Shown in pieces: positions 51,108 through 60,830 of a stretch of 64,000 nt of DNA. The position numbers and the translations under genes were made by a program. Under the pieces are notes generated by a model, which worked only from the letters and a program-made list of their open reading frames with translations, was not told the origin of the DNA and made no database searches. Numbering within the stretch: the stretch's first letter is position 1; each line of letters opens with the position of its first letter. The stretch comes from Clostridium merdae (GTDB lineage Bacteria > Bacillota > Clostridia > Oscillospirales > Acutalibacteraceae), in assembly GCF_900176635.1 (NCBI RefSeq), contig NZ_FXLN01000003.1:558001-622000 (forward strand), written 5' to 3'.

Positions 51108-51865
51108 TATCCCATCACTCCCTCATCGTAAAAGACTCGGTTTAAATACAGTCCGCATGCGGGAGCGGTTGGTCCTGCCGCATTGCGGTCACAGCACTCC
51201 AATATTTGCGGAATCTGCTCCGGCTCAAATTTCCCCTGGGCGACACGGAGCAGTGTGCCCACCATAATGCGCACCATATTATACAAAAAGCCATCCGCCG
51301 CTACGGTAAAGGTGACCATGTCTCCGCTGCGGCTTAGCTCCGCTTTCGTCACAGTACGAACCATGTCACCTCGGTCACGTAAATCCAGTGTACAAAAGGA
51401 TGTAAAATCGTGTGCACCCACATAATGAGCCGCCGCACGATTCAGCTTCTCCAAATTCATTGGGTACCAGTAATGCAGCGCATATCCATTTAAAAATGGG
51501 TTACGAACCTGCGTATTCCAAATTTGGTATACATACTCTTTACCACGGCAAGAATACCGCGCATGAAATTCCATTGGAACCTCCCGGCAGGAAAGCACCG
51601 CAATATCTGGCGGTAGAAAATGATTCATCGCTGCCGTCAGGCGCTCCAGTGGAATATCGCGCTCAATGTGTACGCTAATACAAAACTGGCGAGCATGTAC
51701 ACCCGTATCGGTTCGGCTACACGCTTTTAAATCGGGAGTACTGCCCAATACCCGACCCATCGCCTGTTGAAAAACCTCTTGCACAGCAAGGGCATTCTTC
51801 TGCACCTGCCAGCCGTGGTATTTAGAACCATCATAGCTGACAATAAAAAGGATATTGCGCATCAT
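51107..51865 (-). CDS. truA: tRNA pseudouridine(38-40) synthase TruA
   Basis: The 252-residue enzyme isomerises U38-U40 in tRNA anticodon stems. It has the catalytic Asp in CSRTDTGVHA near residue 56 and the YDGSKYHGWQ start. GADGFLYNMVRIMVG-like residues near 195 complete the active site. It overlaps the DUF5711 gene and lies 9 bp after ecfT, forming one transcript. truA near ecf genes is usual in Firmicutes. Confidence 0.95.
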   Translation of the reverse strand: MMRNILFIVSYDGSKYHGWQVQKNALAVQEVFQQAMGRVLGSTPDLKACSRTDTGVHARQFCISVHIERDIPLERLTAAMNHFLPPDIAVLSCREVPMEFHARYSCRGKEYVYQIWNTQVRNPFLNGYALHYWYPMNLEKLNRAAAHYVGAHDFTSFCTLDLRDRGDMVRTVTKAELSRSGDMVTFTVAADGFLYNMVRIMVGTLLRVAQGKFEPEQIPQILECCDRNAAGPTAPACGLYLNRVFYDEGVMG

Positions 51866-51874
51866 TTCCCCTCC

Positions 51875-52696
51875 TTATAGTAGGCTGGGCATTAAAATAA
51901 CGCACAAGGTTACACCCATGCACGCTGCGGATGAAATGGCAATTGCCCATCCATCCAGTGCCGTCATGCGAAGGCTCTTCATTTTTGTGCGACCATCTCC
52001 GCCACGGTAACAGCGGCATTCCATTGCCATTGCCAGCTCATACGCACGGCGAAAGGACGATACAAACAGAGGGATTAAAATGGGAATGAGGGCTTTTACG
52101 CGCTGAATGGCGCCGCCGCTCTCCATATCTGCACCGCGTGCCTTCTGTGCACACATAATCTTATCGGTTTCTTCCAGCAAAGTCGGAACAAACCGCAACG
52201 CAATCGTCATCATCATCGCGATTTCATGTACTTTTACATGAAAAATCTTCAGGGGCTTCATAATCCGCTCCAGCGCATCCGTTAAATCGGTTGGAGAGGT
52301 AGTAAACGTAAGCACCGAACTGAAAAGAATTAAACTGATGATACGCACCGCAATAAAAATACAGTTAATGACGCCGCCAGTGCGTATCGTTAAAAAGCCC
52401 CACTGCACCAGAACATCACCACTGCCATAAAACAGGTTCAGTACCGCCGTTAAGGCCACCACAATAATAACTGCTTTCAGGCTTTTTAAATACTGACGCA
52501 CCGAAATACCAGAAAGAAGCATGGCGCTAAGCACCATCCCCACCATGAGAAGCATAGCGGGCAAATTATTGGCAACAAAGATAAATATAATAAAAGCAAA
52601 GGTCAGTACAATTTTAACGCGGGCATCCATACGGTGTACCACAGATTTCCCCGGAAAATACTGGCCAAGCGTTATATCCCGTATCATCGTACGCAT
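51875..52696 (-). CDS. ecfT: Energy-coupling factor transmembrane protein EcfT
   Basis: EcfT is the shared scaffold of ECF vitamin transporters and couples ATP hydrolysis to S-component movement. The 273-residue protein has about five membrane helices and the coupling helix motifs ARG (residue about 170, AQKARGADMES) and ARG-like motif near 245. The start overlaps the ecfA2 stop. No S-component gene is close; S proteins are often encoded elsewhere. Confidence 0.9.
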   Translation of the reverse strand: MRTMIRDITLGQYFPGKSVVHRMDARVKIVLTFAFIIFIFVANNLPAMLLMVGMVLSAMLLSGISVRQYLKSLKAVIIVVALTAVLNLFYGSGDVLVQWGFLTIRTGGVINCIFIAVRIISLILFSSVLTFTTSPTDLTDALERIMKPLKIFHVKVHEIAMMMTIALRFVPTLLEETDKIMCAQKARGADMESGGAIQRVKALIPILIPLFVSSFRRAYELAMAMECRCYRGGDGRTKMKSLRMTALDGWAIAISSAACMGVTLCVILMPSLL

Positions 52697-53556
52697 CCCC
52701 TCTCCCGCAACAGCGGCATTAAATCGCGCAGAGCTTCTTCAACCGTAAGAGCTCCCTCATTTACCGGGTAACCTTTGGAGCGCAGCAGGCTCATAATTTT
52801 TGTAATCTGCGGCACGCGAAGCCCCATTCCCTCAAGCTCCTCTCTGCGAGAAAAAACATGCTGAACTGAATCGAGCATAGCAGCCTTACCATGGTTCATC
52901 ACCAAGGCACGGTCTGCAACACGAGCAATATCCTCCATGCTGTGCGAAACAAGCAGAACGGTGTTGCCGCGGCGCTCATGGTAGGTGCGAATTTGGTCAA
53001 GCAGCTGGTCGCGCCCCTGCGGGTCAAGCCCTGCGGCTGGCTCATCCAAAATTAGAATTTCGGGGTCCATTGCCACCACACCTGCAATGGCTGCACGGCG
53101 CTTTTCGCCGCCTGAAAGCTCAAAGGGAGATTTCTCTAACAACTCAGAGCGAAGACCAACAAATTCTGCCGCCCCAAGCGCACGTTCCTTTACTTCCTCT
53201 TCCGAAAGCCCCATGTTACGCGGGCCGAAGCAAATATCCCGAAAAACGCTTTCTTCAAATAACTGATACTCCGGATACTGGAATACCAGCCCCACCTGAA
53301 AGCGAACTGCGCGTATCTTTTTGGGCTCCGCCCAAATATCTTTCCCATTGAGCAGCACTTGGCCGGAGGTAGGGCGCATAAGGCCGTTGAGCTGCTGAAT
53401 CAGTGTTGATTTTCCCGAGCCGGTATGGCCGATTACTCCGAGAAACTCCCCTCGGCGAATCGCTATATTTACGTTATCAACTGCAACCTGCTCCATAGGA
53501 GTCCCCATACCATAGCGGTACGTTAAGTCTTTTGTTTCCAATATCACTTCGGACAT
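52684..53556 (-). CDS. ecfA2: Energy-coupling factor ATPase EcfA2
   Basis: The 290-residue ATPase has Walker A GHTGSGKST near residue 42, signature LSGGEKRRAAIAG and Walker B ILILDEPAAGLDP. The QLNGLMRP and Q-loop QYPEYQLFEE motifs are typical of EcfA2. It pairs with EcfA1, 28 bp upstream, in a heterodimer on EcfT. Confidence 0.93.
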   Translation of the reverse strand: MSEVILETKDLTYRYGMGTPMEQVAVDNVNIAIRRGEFLGVIGHTGSGKSTLIQQLNGLMRPTSGQVLLNGKDIWAEPKKIRAVRFQVGLVFQYPEYQLFEESVFRDICFGPRNMGLSEEEVKERALGAAEFVGLRSELLEKSPFELSGGEKRRAAIAGVVAMDPEILILDEPAAGLDPQGRDQLLDQIRTYHERRGNTVLLVSHSMEDIARVADRALVMNHGKAAMLDSVQHVFSRREELEGMGLRVPQITKIMSLLRSKGYPVNEGALTVEEALRDLMPLLRERGCVR

Positions 53557-53583
53557 GCCGTTTTGTTCCTCCGTTTCGCCGGG

Positions 53584-54432
53584 TCAGGCCTTGAGCAGCA
53601 GCTCAAGGGCGGCTACACATTCCTCTTCGTTTAAAACACCCTCTGGTACGGTGCAGCCGTTTTGCCCAAGCCGGTACAAAAGCTCCGTTGCCTGGGGAAC
53701 ATCTAGGCGGTGCTGCCGCAAAAGCTCCACATGCGAGAACACCTCGCGTGGCAGCCCCTCTACAAGAATTTCTCCACCATCCATTACAATTACACGATCA
53801 GCCTGCACTGCCTCATCCATGTAATGGGTAATGAGTACCACGGTAATACCATGCTCGCGGTTCAGGCGGCGGATGGTCTCCATAACCTCGGTTCTACCGC
53901 GGGGGTCCAGCATCGCAGTTGGTTCATCGAGCACAATGCAGTCTGGCTGCATTGCGATGATACCCGCAATGGCGATGCGCTGCTTTTGCCCGCCAGAAAG
54001 CTTGTACGCGGAGTGCGAAGCATATTCCGCCATCCCTACGGCTTGTAATGCCGCATCTACCCTTTGGCGTATTTCTTCCGGTGGAATCCCAAGATTCTCC
54101 GGCCCAAACGCCACATCTTCTTCTACAATGCTGGCTACCAGCTGATTATCCGGGTTTTGCAGTACCAAACCTACTCGCCGACGAATTTCATATTTTAGGC
54201 TTTCGTCTGCGGTATCCAAACTATCCACATAAACATGCCCTCCGCTCGGGAGAAGCATGGCATTAAAATGCTTTGCCATGGTAGATTTTCCGGAGCCATT
54301 GTGCCCCAAGAGTGCAACGAACTCGCCTTTTTTTATTTCCATAGAAACATCGCGCAGCACCTGCTGTGCCTGTTGCCCTTCTTCGGTTGAATCGTAAAAA
54401 AATGATACGTGTTCCGCCTTGAGATATTCCAT
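53584..54432 (-). CDS. ecfA1: Energy-coupling factor ATPase EcfA1
   Basis: The 282-residue ATPase has Walker A GHNGSGKST near residue 43, Q-loop LQNPDNQLVAS, signature LSGGQKQRIAIAG and Walker B CIVLDEPTAMLDP. DNQ in the Q-loop fits EcfA1. It is the first gene of the ecfA1-ecfA2-ecfT-truA-DUF5711 transcript. Confidence 0.93.
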   Translation of the reverse strand: MEYLKAEHVSFFYDSTEEGQQAQQVLRDVSMEIKKGEFVALLGHNGSGKSTMAKHFNAMLLPSGGHVYVDSLDTADESLKYEIRRRVGLVLQNPDNQLVASIVEEDVAFGPENLGIPPEEIRQRVDAALQAVGMAEYASHSAYKLSGGQKQRIAIAGIIAMQPDCIVLDEPTAMLDPRGRTEVMETIRRLNREHGITVVLITHYMDEAVQADRVIVMDGGEILVEGLPREVFSHVELLRQHRLDVPQATELLYRLGQNGCTVPEGVLNEEECVAALELLLKA

Positions 54433-54588
54433 ACCTGCTCCAATTTAGAAGGCACTGCCTTCTTTTTTAATATTTGCCTGCTCCATAAAGCAGAGCCTCT
54501 AAAAGCCTTTATACTAATTCCATAAATCGACAACCTTCGCATAAGGAAGAGTCGATTATTTTATCGATGTAATCAAATGCGAATTGGC

Positions 54589-55452
54589 TTAATCAGCCTG
54601 CCAAATCGCAGTATTGCCGCAAGGCAGCACCATACCGCTTTGTGTAACCGGAAGACCAATTTCATCCGCAGAAACGGAACCGCCGTATTGCACTTTTAAC
54701 AGTGTTCCCAATAAATACACCATTACCGAAGGAGAAAGCCCCGTGGTATAGGAATTTAAAATAAAGAATAAAGCGTCTTTCGACAGCAACGGGACACAAA
54801 GCTGAACAAACGGGTACAACTGCTCTTCCAGCTTCCAAACCTCCCCGCCCGGCCCACGCCCATAGGACGGAGGGTCCATAATAATGCCATCATAGGTGTT
54901 GCCGCGGCGCTGTTCGCGCTGTACAAATTTTACGCAGTCATCCACCAGCCAGCGAACGGGCTTGTCCCCCAAACCAGATGCCACCGCGTTTTCTCTAGCC
55001 CATGCTACCATGCCCTTTGAGGCATCCACATGGCAAACCTCTGCTCCGGCTGAGGCACAGGCCAGCGTTGCCGCTCCCGTATAGCCGAACAGATTCAGCA
55101 CTTTTACTGGGCGTTTGGCCTTTCGAATTTTATCTTGAACAAAATCCCAGTTTACCGCCTGCTCGGGGAAAATGCCGGTGTGCTTAAAGCCCATTGTTTT
55201 GAGCTGAAAGGTAAGCTCATGGTATTTGATTTTCCACATGCCCGGTACCGCACGGTATTCTTCCCAGCGCCCACCGCCGGTGTTCGAGCGTAGGTAGCGC
55301 GCATGGGCACGCTTCCACATCGGGTGCTCCCGCGGAGTCTTCCAAATAATCTGTGGGTCGGGGCGAATTAAAATCACTTCACCCCAGCGTTCCAGCCGCT
55401 CCCCGTCGGAAGCGTCCAGCAATTCATAATCGTTCCAGTTAGCTGCTCTCAA
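54589..55452 (-). CDS. Class I SAM-dependent methyltransferase (rRNA MTase-like)
   Basis: This 287-residue protein has SAM motif I VLNLFGYTGAATLACASAGA near residue 123 and MDPPSYGRG near residue 190, the NPPY-type motif of RlmI-like nucleic acid methyltransferases. The N-terminal part (residues about 1-100) looks like a RNA-binding extension that lacks a clear PUA signature. An rRNA target is likely but not proven. It lies 12 bp after the glmM stop and may be cotranscribed. A weak hairpin at 54519-54552 (AATCGAC/GTCGATT) may terminate it. Confidence 0.82.
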   Translation of the reverse strand: MRAANWNDYELLDASDGERLERWGEVILIRPDPQIIWKTPREHPMWKRAHARYLRSNTGGGRWEEYRAVPGMWKIKYHELTFQLKTMGFKHTGIFPEQAVNWDFVQDKIRKAKRPVKVLNLFGYTGAATLACASAGAEVCHVDASKGMVAWARENAVASGLGDKPVRWLVDDCVKFVQREQRRGNTYDGIIMDPPSYGRGPGGEVWKLEEQLYPFVQLCVPLLSKDALFFILNSYTTGLSPSVMVYLLGTLLKVQYGGSVSADEIGLPVTQSGMVLPCGNTAIWQAD

Positions 55453-55464
55453 ATTATTCCTCCG

Positions 55465-56817
55465 TTAAGACAAGCGCTCGCGTACAACATCGGCTACTTC
55501 GTGCGCCAGCTTCGTAATTTCATCGTGGTCTTCTCCCTCAATCATAACACGCAGCAACGGCTCTGTGCCCGAGGGGCGCACTACAACCCGCCCGCCGGAG
55601 CCAAGGCGCTCTTTCGCGCGTTCAATTGCCTCGTTTACTTCTGGGTCGGTATAGAAGCGAAGCTTTCCCTCACGGCTTACGGTTACATTCACCATCACCT
55701 GCGGGTAACGAGCCATTAACGTTGCCAAGCTGGAAAGATGTGCTTTGCGGCGATTAAGGATGGTTAAAAGTTGCACACCCGTCATTTGACCATCGCCTGT
55801 TGTGGCGTAGTCCAGAAAAATGATGTGCCCGCTCTGCTCGCCGCCAAAGTTATAGCCCTCTTGCAGCATTTCTTCCAGCACATAGCGGTCGCCTACCTTG
55901 GTCGCAGCAAATTTAATGCCGTTTTCTTCACAGAAGCGGATAAAGCCCATATTGGTCATAATGGTACCAACTGCCGCACTCTTCGATAAACGACCCTGCG
56001 ATTTTAAATCCAGCGCACAAATCGCCATTAGGAAGTCACCATCTACGAGCTTCCCTTGTTCATCTACTGCGAGGCAGCGGTCTGCATCGCCATCAAATGC
56101 CAAGCCAGCATCCATATGATTAGCGACCACATATTCCATGAGTGTTTCCATGTGGGTGGAACCACAGTTATCATTAATATTAACACCGTTGGGCTCATCC
56201 GAAAGCATGTGGCACTCCGCACCAAGCTCGGTAAACAGCTCCTTTGCAGTTGTTGCAGCGGAACCGTTGGCGCAGTCTAATGCAACACGCAAACCGCGCA
56301 GCGCACCCTCCGGCACCGTGCTTTTCACATGGTCAATATAATCGCGCAGTGCGTTCGGTGCAGAAGAAATCGAGCCAACCTCACCACCTGTGGGGTATTG
56401 CGGCTTCTCTTCATGGTCGAGAACGATTGCCTCTATCTGCTCCTCCAGTGCATCGGGCAACTTGTAGCCCGTGCTGCTGAAGATTTTAATCCCATTAAAC
56501 TCGCACGGATTATGCGAAGCAGAAATCATTACGCCTGCATCCGCACCGTACTTTTTCACCAAATACGCCACTGCAGGGGTAGGAACAACTCCAAGATGCA
56601 CCACATTCGCACCAATACTGCAAAGGCCTGCCGCCAATGCACTCTCCAGCATATCGGAGGAAATACGGGTATCCTTACCAATTAATATTTTAGGGTGACG
56701 GCGGCCGCCCTTGCCCAACACCATTGCTGCGGCACGGCCAATATTCATTGCCAGCTCACAGGTTAAATCCGCATTTGCAACGCCTCTGGCGCCATCGGTT
56801 CCAAACAATCTTCCCAT
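55465..56817 (-). CDS. glmM: Phosphoglucosamine mutase
   Basis: GlmM converts glucosamine 6-phosphate to the 1-phosphate for peptidoglycan precursor synthesis. The start at 56817 follows GGGAGA. The 450-residue protein has GTDGARG near residue 6, the phosphoserine in ISASHNPCEFNG near residue 100, the metal loop DGDADR near residue 240 and GEQSGHIIF near 325. The C-terminal RPSGTEPLLRVM completes the family pattern. Confidence 0.96.
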   Translation of the reverse strand: MGRLFGTDGARGVANADLTCELAMNIGRAAAMVLGKGGRRHPKILIGKDTRISSDMLESALAAGLCSIGANVVHLGVVPTPAVAYLVKKYGADAGVMISASHNPCEFNGIKIFSSTGYKLPDALEEQIEAIVLDHEEKPQYPTGGEVGSISSAPNALRDYIDHVKSTVPEGALRGLRVALDCANGSAATTAKELFTELGAECHMLSDEPNGVNINDNCGSTHMETLMEYVVANHMDAGLAFDGDADRCLAVDEQGKLVDGDFLMAICALDLKSQGRLSKSAAVGTIMTNMGFIRFCEENGIKFAATKVGDRYVLEEMLQEGYNFGGEQSGHIIFLDYATTGDGQMTGVQLLTILNRRKAHLSSLATLMARYPQVMVNVTVSREGKLRFYTDPEVNEAIERAKERLGSGGRVVVRPSGTEPLLRVMIEGEDHDEITKLAHEVADVVRERLS

Positions 56818-56925
56818 GTTGCGTCTCCCATCGATCAATTCAATCGTTAATCTTAACATTTAACTCTTTTATCGCCCAAACATTGCAGAAAAATCTGCCC
56901 TGTATGTATTAAATTATAACTTTAA

Positions 56926-57984
56926 TTAAAATAGCTTTTGCTGTGCTCCTGCAATATCTTCCGGGGGAGTAAGCCCCAAATGCAGGTATGCAGCACGTGT
57001 GACACAGCGCCCACGAGGAGTACGACTTAAAAAGCCAATTTGAATGAGGTACGGCTCGTAAACGTCCTCGAGCGTAACTGATTCTTCACCAATTGCAGCG
57101 GCAATGGTATCGAGCCCCACTGGCCCGCCACGGTAATAATCAATCATGGTGTGGAGCATGCGGCGGTCGTTTGCGTCCAAGCCAATTTCATCCACCTCAA
57201 GCCGCTCCAAAGCACCTCGTGCCGCTTCTACGGTAATCACACCATCACTGATTACCTGTGCAAAATCGCGCACACGGCGCAGCAGGCGGTTTGCGATTCG
57301 CGGCGTACCGCGCGAGCGAGAAGCCAGCTCCAAGGCGCCTTCCGGCTCAATCGGCATATCCAATATACCCGCACTGCGGGTAACAATCTGTGCAAGCTCC
57401 TCTGGTGAGTATAATTCCAAACGTAGCACCACGCCAAAACGGTCACGCAATGGCGCTGAAAGCTGACCCGCTCGGGTCGTTGCACCTACCAGTGTAAACG
57501 GCGGGAGCGGCAGGTGGTAAGAAGCCGCCATCTGCCCTTTTCCGGTAATAATGTCCAGGGCAAAATCCTCCATCGCCGGGTATAGAATTTCTTCTACACT
57601 GCGGGACAAACGGTGAATCTCATCAATAAACAAAACATCACCCGGAGATAGATTCGTTAAAATCGCCGCTAAGTCTCCCGGTTTTTCGATTGCCGGACCA
57701 GATGTAATGCGTACCCCCACACCCATTTCGTTCGCTATAATACCAGCTAGCGTTGTTTTACCAAGGCCGGGCGGGCCGTATAGCAGAACATGGTCGAGTG
57801 TTTCTTTTCTCTGTTTTGCCGCTTCCATAAAAATGGCAAGGTTTTCTTTTACTTTTTTCTGGCCAATATATTCAGAAAGCTGGCGAGGCCGCAGTGGGTT
57901 TTCCACCTCTGCATCCTCCGGGTTATAATCGGGAGCTACGACACGGTTTTCCAGATCCAGTTCGTTTTCAAAGGAAAATTCCAT
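56926..57984 (-). CDS. ruvB: Holliday junction ATPase RuvB
   Basis: The 352-residue AAA+ motor has Walker A GPPGLGKTT near residue 69, Walker B LFIDEIHRL near residue 118, sensor ATTRAG and the C-terminal winged-helix domain ending ARAAYLHLG-like. It lies 3 bp after ruvA. With RuvA it drives branch migration. Confidence 0.97.
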   Translation of the reverse strand: MEFSFENELDLENRVVAPDYNPEDAEVENPLRPRQLSEYIGQKKVKENLAIFMEAAKQRKETLDHVLLYGPPGLGKTTLAGIIANEMGVGVRITSGPAIEKPGDLAAILTNLSPGDVLFIDEIHRLSRSVEEILYPAMEDFALDIITGKGQMAASYHLPLPPFTLVGATTRAGQLSAPLRDRFGVVLRLELYSPEELAQIVTRSAGILDMPIEPEGALELASRSRGTPRIANRLLRRVRDFAQVISDGVITVEAARGALERLEVDEIGLDANDRRMLHTMIDYYRGGPVGLDTIAAAIGEESVTLEDVYEPYLIQIGFLSRTPRGRCVTRAAYLHLGLTPPEDIAGAQQKLF

Positions 57985-57987
57985 GCC

Positions 57988-58587
57988 TTAACGCCCTCCT
58001 CCCATAGATTTGAGTGACAGCCGTATGAGCTCCTCCACCGGAAGAGTGCCGTCAAACTTACCAACAATCTGTGCGGCCTCCGTCGGCGACCAGCCAAGCA
58101 CTGCCAATGCACTTACCGCACCGGCGGCATTGCCAACCGCAGGGTTTACTGCTATATCGCCATCGGCAACCGTAGCAACACCCATTTTCTTCACTTTGTC
58201 CTTAAGCTCCAGCGCAATTCGCTGTGCCAGCTTCGGGCCAACACCGCTCGCACGGGACAACGCCTTGCTATCTCCCGATGCCACTGCAAGCGCCACCTGC
58301 TCCGGTGACAGCTCCGACAATATAGAAACGCCCACCTTCGCGCCAACACCACTGACCGATGTAAGCATTTTAAAGCAGTTTAGCTCTGTCATGGTGTAAA
58401 AGCCGTATAAATCCAAAGCATCTTCCCGCACACTCAAGTGGGTGAATAGGCGTACCTTTTCGCCAATTTGCGGAAGTGAACGCTGTGTACTCATTGAAGT
58501 AAAGCACTTAAACCCCACACCGCCACATTCCACAACAGCAAGATTCGGTTCTGCATGTATTAAAATGCCCGATACACTGTAAAACAT
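57988..58587 (-). CDS. ruvA: Holliday junction DNA-binding protein RuvA
   Basis: The 199-residue protein has an N-terminal OB fold (MFYSVSGILIHAEPNLAVVEC), a helix-hairpin-helix with GVGAKVGVSILSEL and GVGPKLAQRIALELKDK, and a C-terminal domain that contacts RuvB. Its ATG abuts the ruvC stop. Confidence 0.96.
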   Translation of the reverse strand: MFYSVSGILIHAEPNLAVVECGGVGFKCFTSMSTQRSLPQIGEKVRLFTHLSVREDALDLYGFYTMTELNCFKMLTSVSGVGAKVGVSILSELSPEQVALAVASGDSKALSRASGVGPKLAQRIALELKDKVKKMGVATVADGDIAVNPAVGNAAGAVSALAVLGWSPTEAAQIVGKFDGTLPVEELIRLSLKSMGGGR

Positions 58588-59097
58588 TTATCTCATTCCT
58601 CCCGACAATAAGGCGCGGCGCAAAGGCGAGCCTGCCGCTTGTCCGTGGCAGATTGCCATTGCAAGCGCATCCGCGGTATCATCCGGCTTCGGTAATTCCG
58701 TAAGGCACAAAAGCTTACGCGTCATCTCCATCACCTGCGGTTTTTTTGCCTGCCCATAGCCGGTAACTGCCTGCTTTACCTGAAGTGGTGTATATTCAAA
58801 AATTGGCACACCAGCCTTTCGAGCCGCAAGCAAAATCACTCCGCGCGCTTCTGCAACACCAATCGCCGTTGTTTTGTTGTTTGTAAAAAACAGCTTCTCA
58901 ATCGAAACCGCATCTGGTCGGTTATGCGCTAAAACCGCACACACCGAATCGTATATTGAAACAAGGCGGTCTTCAAACACTTCACCCGCCTGTGTTGTTA
59001 TTGCGCCGTACTCCATTGGGCGGTATTTGCCCGAGCGCGCACTTACAACACCGTACCCCACAATCGCGTACCCGGGGTCAATGCCCATAATTACCAT
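58588..59097 (-). CDS. ruvC: Holliday junction resolvase RuvC
   Basis: The 169-residue nuclease has the four acidic residues of the family, starting with Asp7 in MGIDPGYAIVGYG, then Glu near 67 in IEKLFF, and Asp residues near DDTADALAMAICHG (about 140). It opens the ruvCAB operon. Confidence 0.96.
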   Translation of the reverse strand: MVIMGIDPGYAIVGYGVVSARSGKYRPMEYGAITTQAGEVFEDRLVSIYDSVCAVLAHNRPDAVSIEKLFFTNNKTTAIGVAEARGVILLAARKAGVPIFEYTPLQVKQAVTGYGQAKKPQVMEMTRKLLCLTELPKPDDTADALAMAICHGQAAGSPLRRALLSGGMR

Positions 59098-59126
59098 TTC
59101 ACCGCTCCGCTCTGTTTTCGTTCTCT

Positions 59127-59154
59127 ATTATACCACAGGCGCAAAGCGCCACAA
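59127..59154 (-). promoter_or_regulatory. Promoter of ruvCAB
   Basis: On the minus strand TTGTGG (plus 59149-59154) and TATAAT (plus 59127-59132) have 16-bp spacing. GGCGCAAAGCGCC, a palindrome, lies between them. A second TATAAT lies near 59198. No good LexA box was seen. Confidence 0.7.
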
Positions 59155-59432
59155 CGGCATATAAAACTTTTGGATTTCTTGTAGCCGCTTTGCGGGTATT
59201 ATACCATAAAACCATGCTTGTGAAAAGCATTTCAGGCTGGGAGACCCATATTCTGAACATTCCAAATCGCAGGGTGTTTTTTCGTATTTTTATTTCCTTA
59301 TCCAGTATAGCAAAAGGATGCCGATTGTCAATTAAATATGCAGAAAAACAGTCGACAATTAGATCAACATTTTTTAGTTCGTATATTTTTTACCCTCTTG
59401 CTCAAAATAAACGAGAAACGGAGGGAACGAAA

Positions 59433-60770
59433 ATGACCCGCAGAAGAAAAATTCAAATCGGCAGCGTAGCCACTGCTCTGGTGCTATTGCTCACCGGCAC
59501 CGCAATTGGCGGATGGTGGACCGCAAACCGGTACCGAACAGACCTTGAATACAGCTACCGCCGTTCGCTCAGTGATTTGGGGGATTATGTGTCGAGCCTT
59601 GAAACAACGCTGACCAAGGCGATTTACACCAATACCGCCACACAACAAAGCGGTATTGCAGCACGCCTGATGCGTGATTCCAGCGGTGCAAAGGCTGCCC
59701 TGTCGGCGTTACCCCTCAAAGGGGATGAATTTGACAATATGAGTAAATTCATTTCACAGGTAGGCGACTTCTCAACTTCCCTTTCCGGCAAAATTAATGC
59801 CGGTGGGAAAATTAGCGCGGATGAATACGAGCAAATTCAAAGCCTTGGCAATTATGCCACCAAGCTGCGCCAGGGGCTTTCACAGGTTCAGGATGAGCTT
59901 ACCGCCGGGAATGTTACAATCGGCGAAACAGAATCTTTGGTAAAGGGCCTGCGAGCCTCGCAGCCCGTTTTCAGTGACCGACTGGAGAGCGTCGCCAAAG
60001 ACTTTGAAGATTACCCCAAGCTGATTTACGATGGTCCGTTCTCCGACCATATTGGCCAGCAAAAGCCTAAACTGATTGATGGCAAAGAGGGAATTAAGCA
60101 GGGGAATGCGCAGCTATTGGCCGCAAAATTCTTAAAGGTTGACCAATCCAAGCTCACGCACACCACAGACAACGAAGGCGGACTTCCCACCTACAACTTC
60201 ATGTATGGCGACATTCGCGTATCCATTACAAAGGCGGGTGGTGTACCTGTACGATTGTTGAACCCTCGCAATATTACCAACGATAAGCTCGATTACCAAG
60301 CATCTTTAAAGAAAGCCAAAGAGTTCCTTGAATCCCGTGGATTTACTGGCATGAAAGAAAGCTATTACTTTATGCACGACGGTAAATGCACCATCAACTT
60401 TGCTTACGATATTAAAGGAACCGTTTATTACCCAGATTTAATCAAGGTCTCCGTTGCAATGGATAATGGGGAAATTGTTGAGATGGACGCAACCGGCTAC
60501 GTGATGAACCACACGAACCGTGCTGTACCAAAGGTTGCGCTAACCAAGGCGGAAGCACAAAAGTTTGTTAGCCCTTACCTTACCGTAAAGGAAGGCAAGC
60601 TGGCAATCATCCCAACACCCGGTCTAAACGAAGTAACCACCTATGAATTCTTATGCGAAAGTAAGGATAAGAAAAAAGAACAGGTTCTAGTGTATATTGA
60701 TGCCAACAAAGGCTTTGAGCGCGATATTTTGATTCTGCTCTTCTCCGACAACGGCGTTCTCACTCAATAA
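59433..60770 (+). CDS. ypeB: Germination protein YpeB
   Basis: The start at 59433 follows GGAGGGAACGAAA; the longer frame upstream is not supported. The 445-residue protein has an N-terminal membrane helix (about 9-30), a helical coiled region, and two or three PepSY-like repeats in the C-terminal half (YPDLIKVSVAMDNGEIVEMDATGYV, ALTKAEAQKFV). In Bacillus spores YpeB protects and localises the cortex lytic enzyme SleB. No sleB gene is next to it. This supports a spore-forming host. A terminator follows. Confidence 0.88.
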   Translation: MTRRRKIQIGSVATALVLLLTGTAIGGWWTANRYRTDLEYSYRRSLSDLGDYVSSLETTLTKAIYTNTATQQSGIAARLMRDSSGAKAALSALPLKGDEFDNMSKFISQVGDFSTSLSGKINAGGKISADEYEQIQSLGNYATKLRQGLSQVQDELTAGNVTIGETESLVKGLRASQPVFSDRLESVAKDFEDYPKLIYDGPFSDHIGQQKPKLIDGKEGIKQGNAQLLAAKFLKVDQSKLTHTTDNEGGLPTYNFMYGDIRVSITKAGGVPVRLLNPRNITNDKLDYQASLKKAKEFLESRGFTGMKESYYFMHDGKCTINFAYDIKGTVYYPDLIKVSVAMDNGEIVEMDATGYVMNHTNRAVPKVALTKAEAQKFVSPYLTVKEGKLAIIPTPGLNEVTTYEFLCESKDKKKEQVLVYIDANKGFERDILILLFSDNGVLTQ

Positions 60771-60776
60771 GATTAT

Positions 60777-60828
60777 AAAAAAAGGCTTATCGATTCACCA
60801 CTTTGGCGGATACCGATAAGCCTTTTTT
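60777..60828. terminator. Bidirectional terminator between ypeB and the DUF4349 gene
   Basis: AAAAAAAGGCTTATCG (60777-60792) pairs with CGATAAGCCTTTTTT (60814-60828), with A and T tracts on both sides. Confidence 0.9.
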
Positions 60829-60830
60829 AT

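Noticed and set aside
59190..59432. Upstream extension of the ypeB frame
   Set aside because: It overlaps the ruvC promoter region and lacks a ribosome site. The ATG at 59433 has a strong one.
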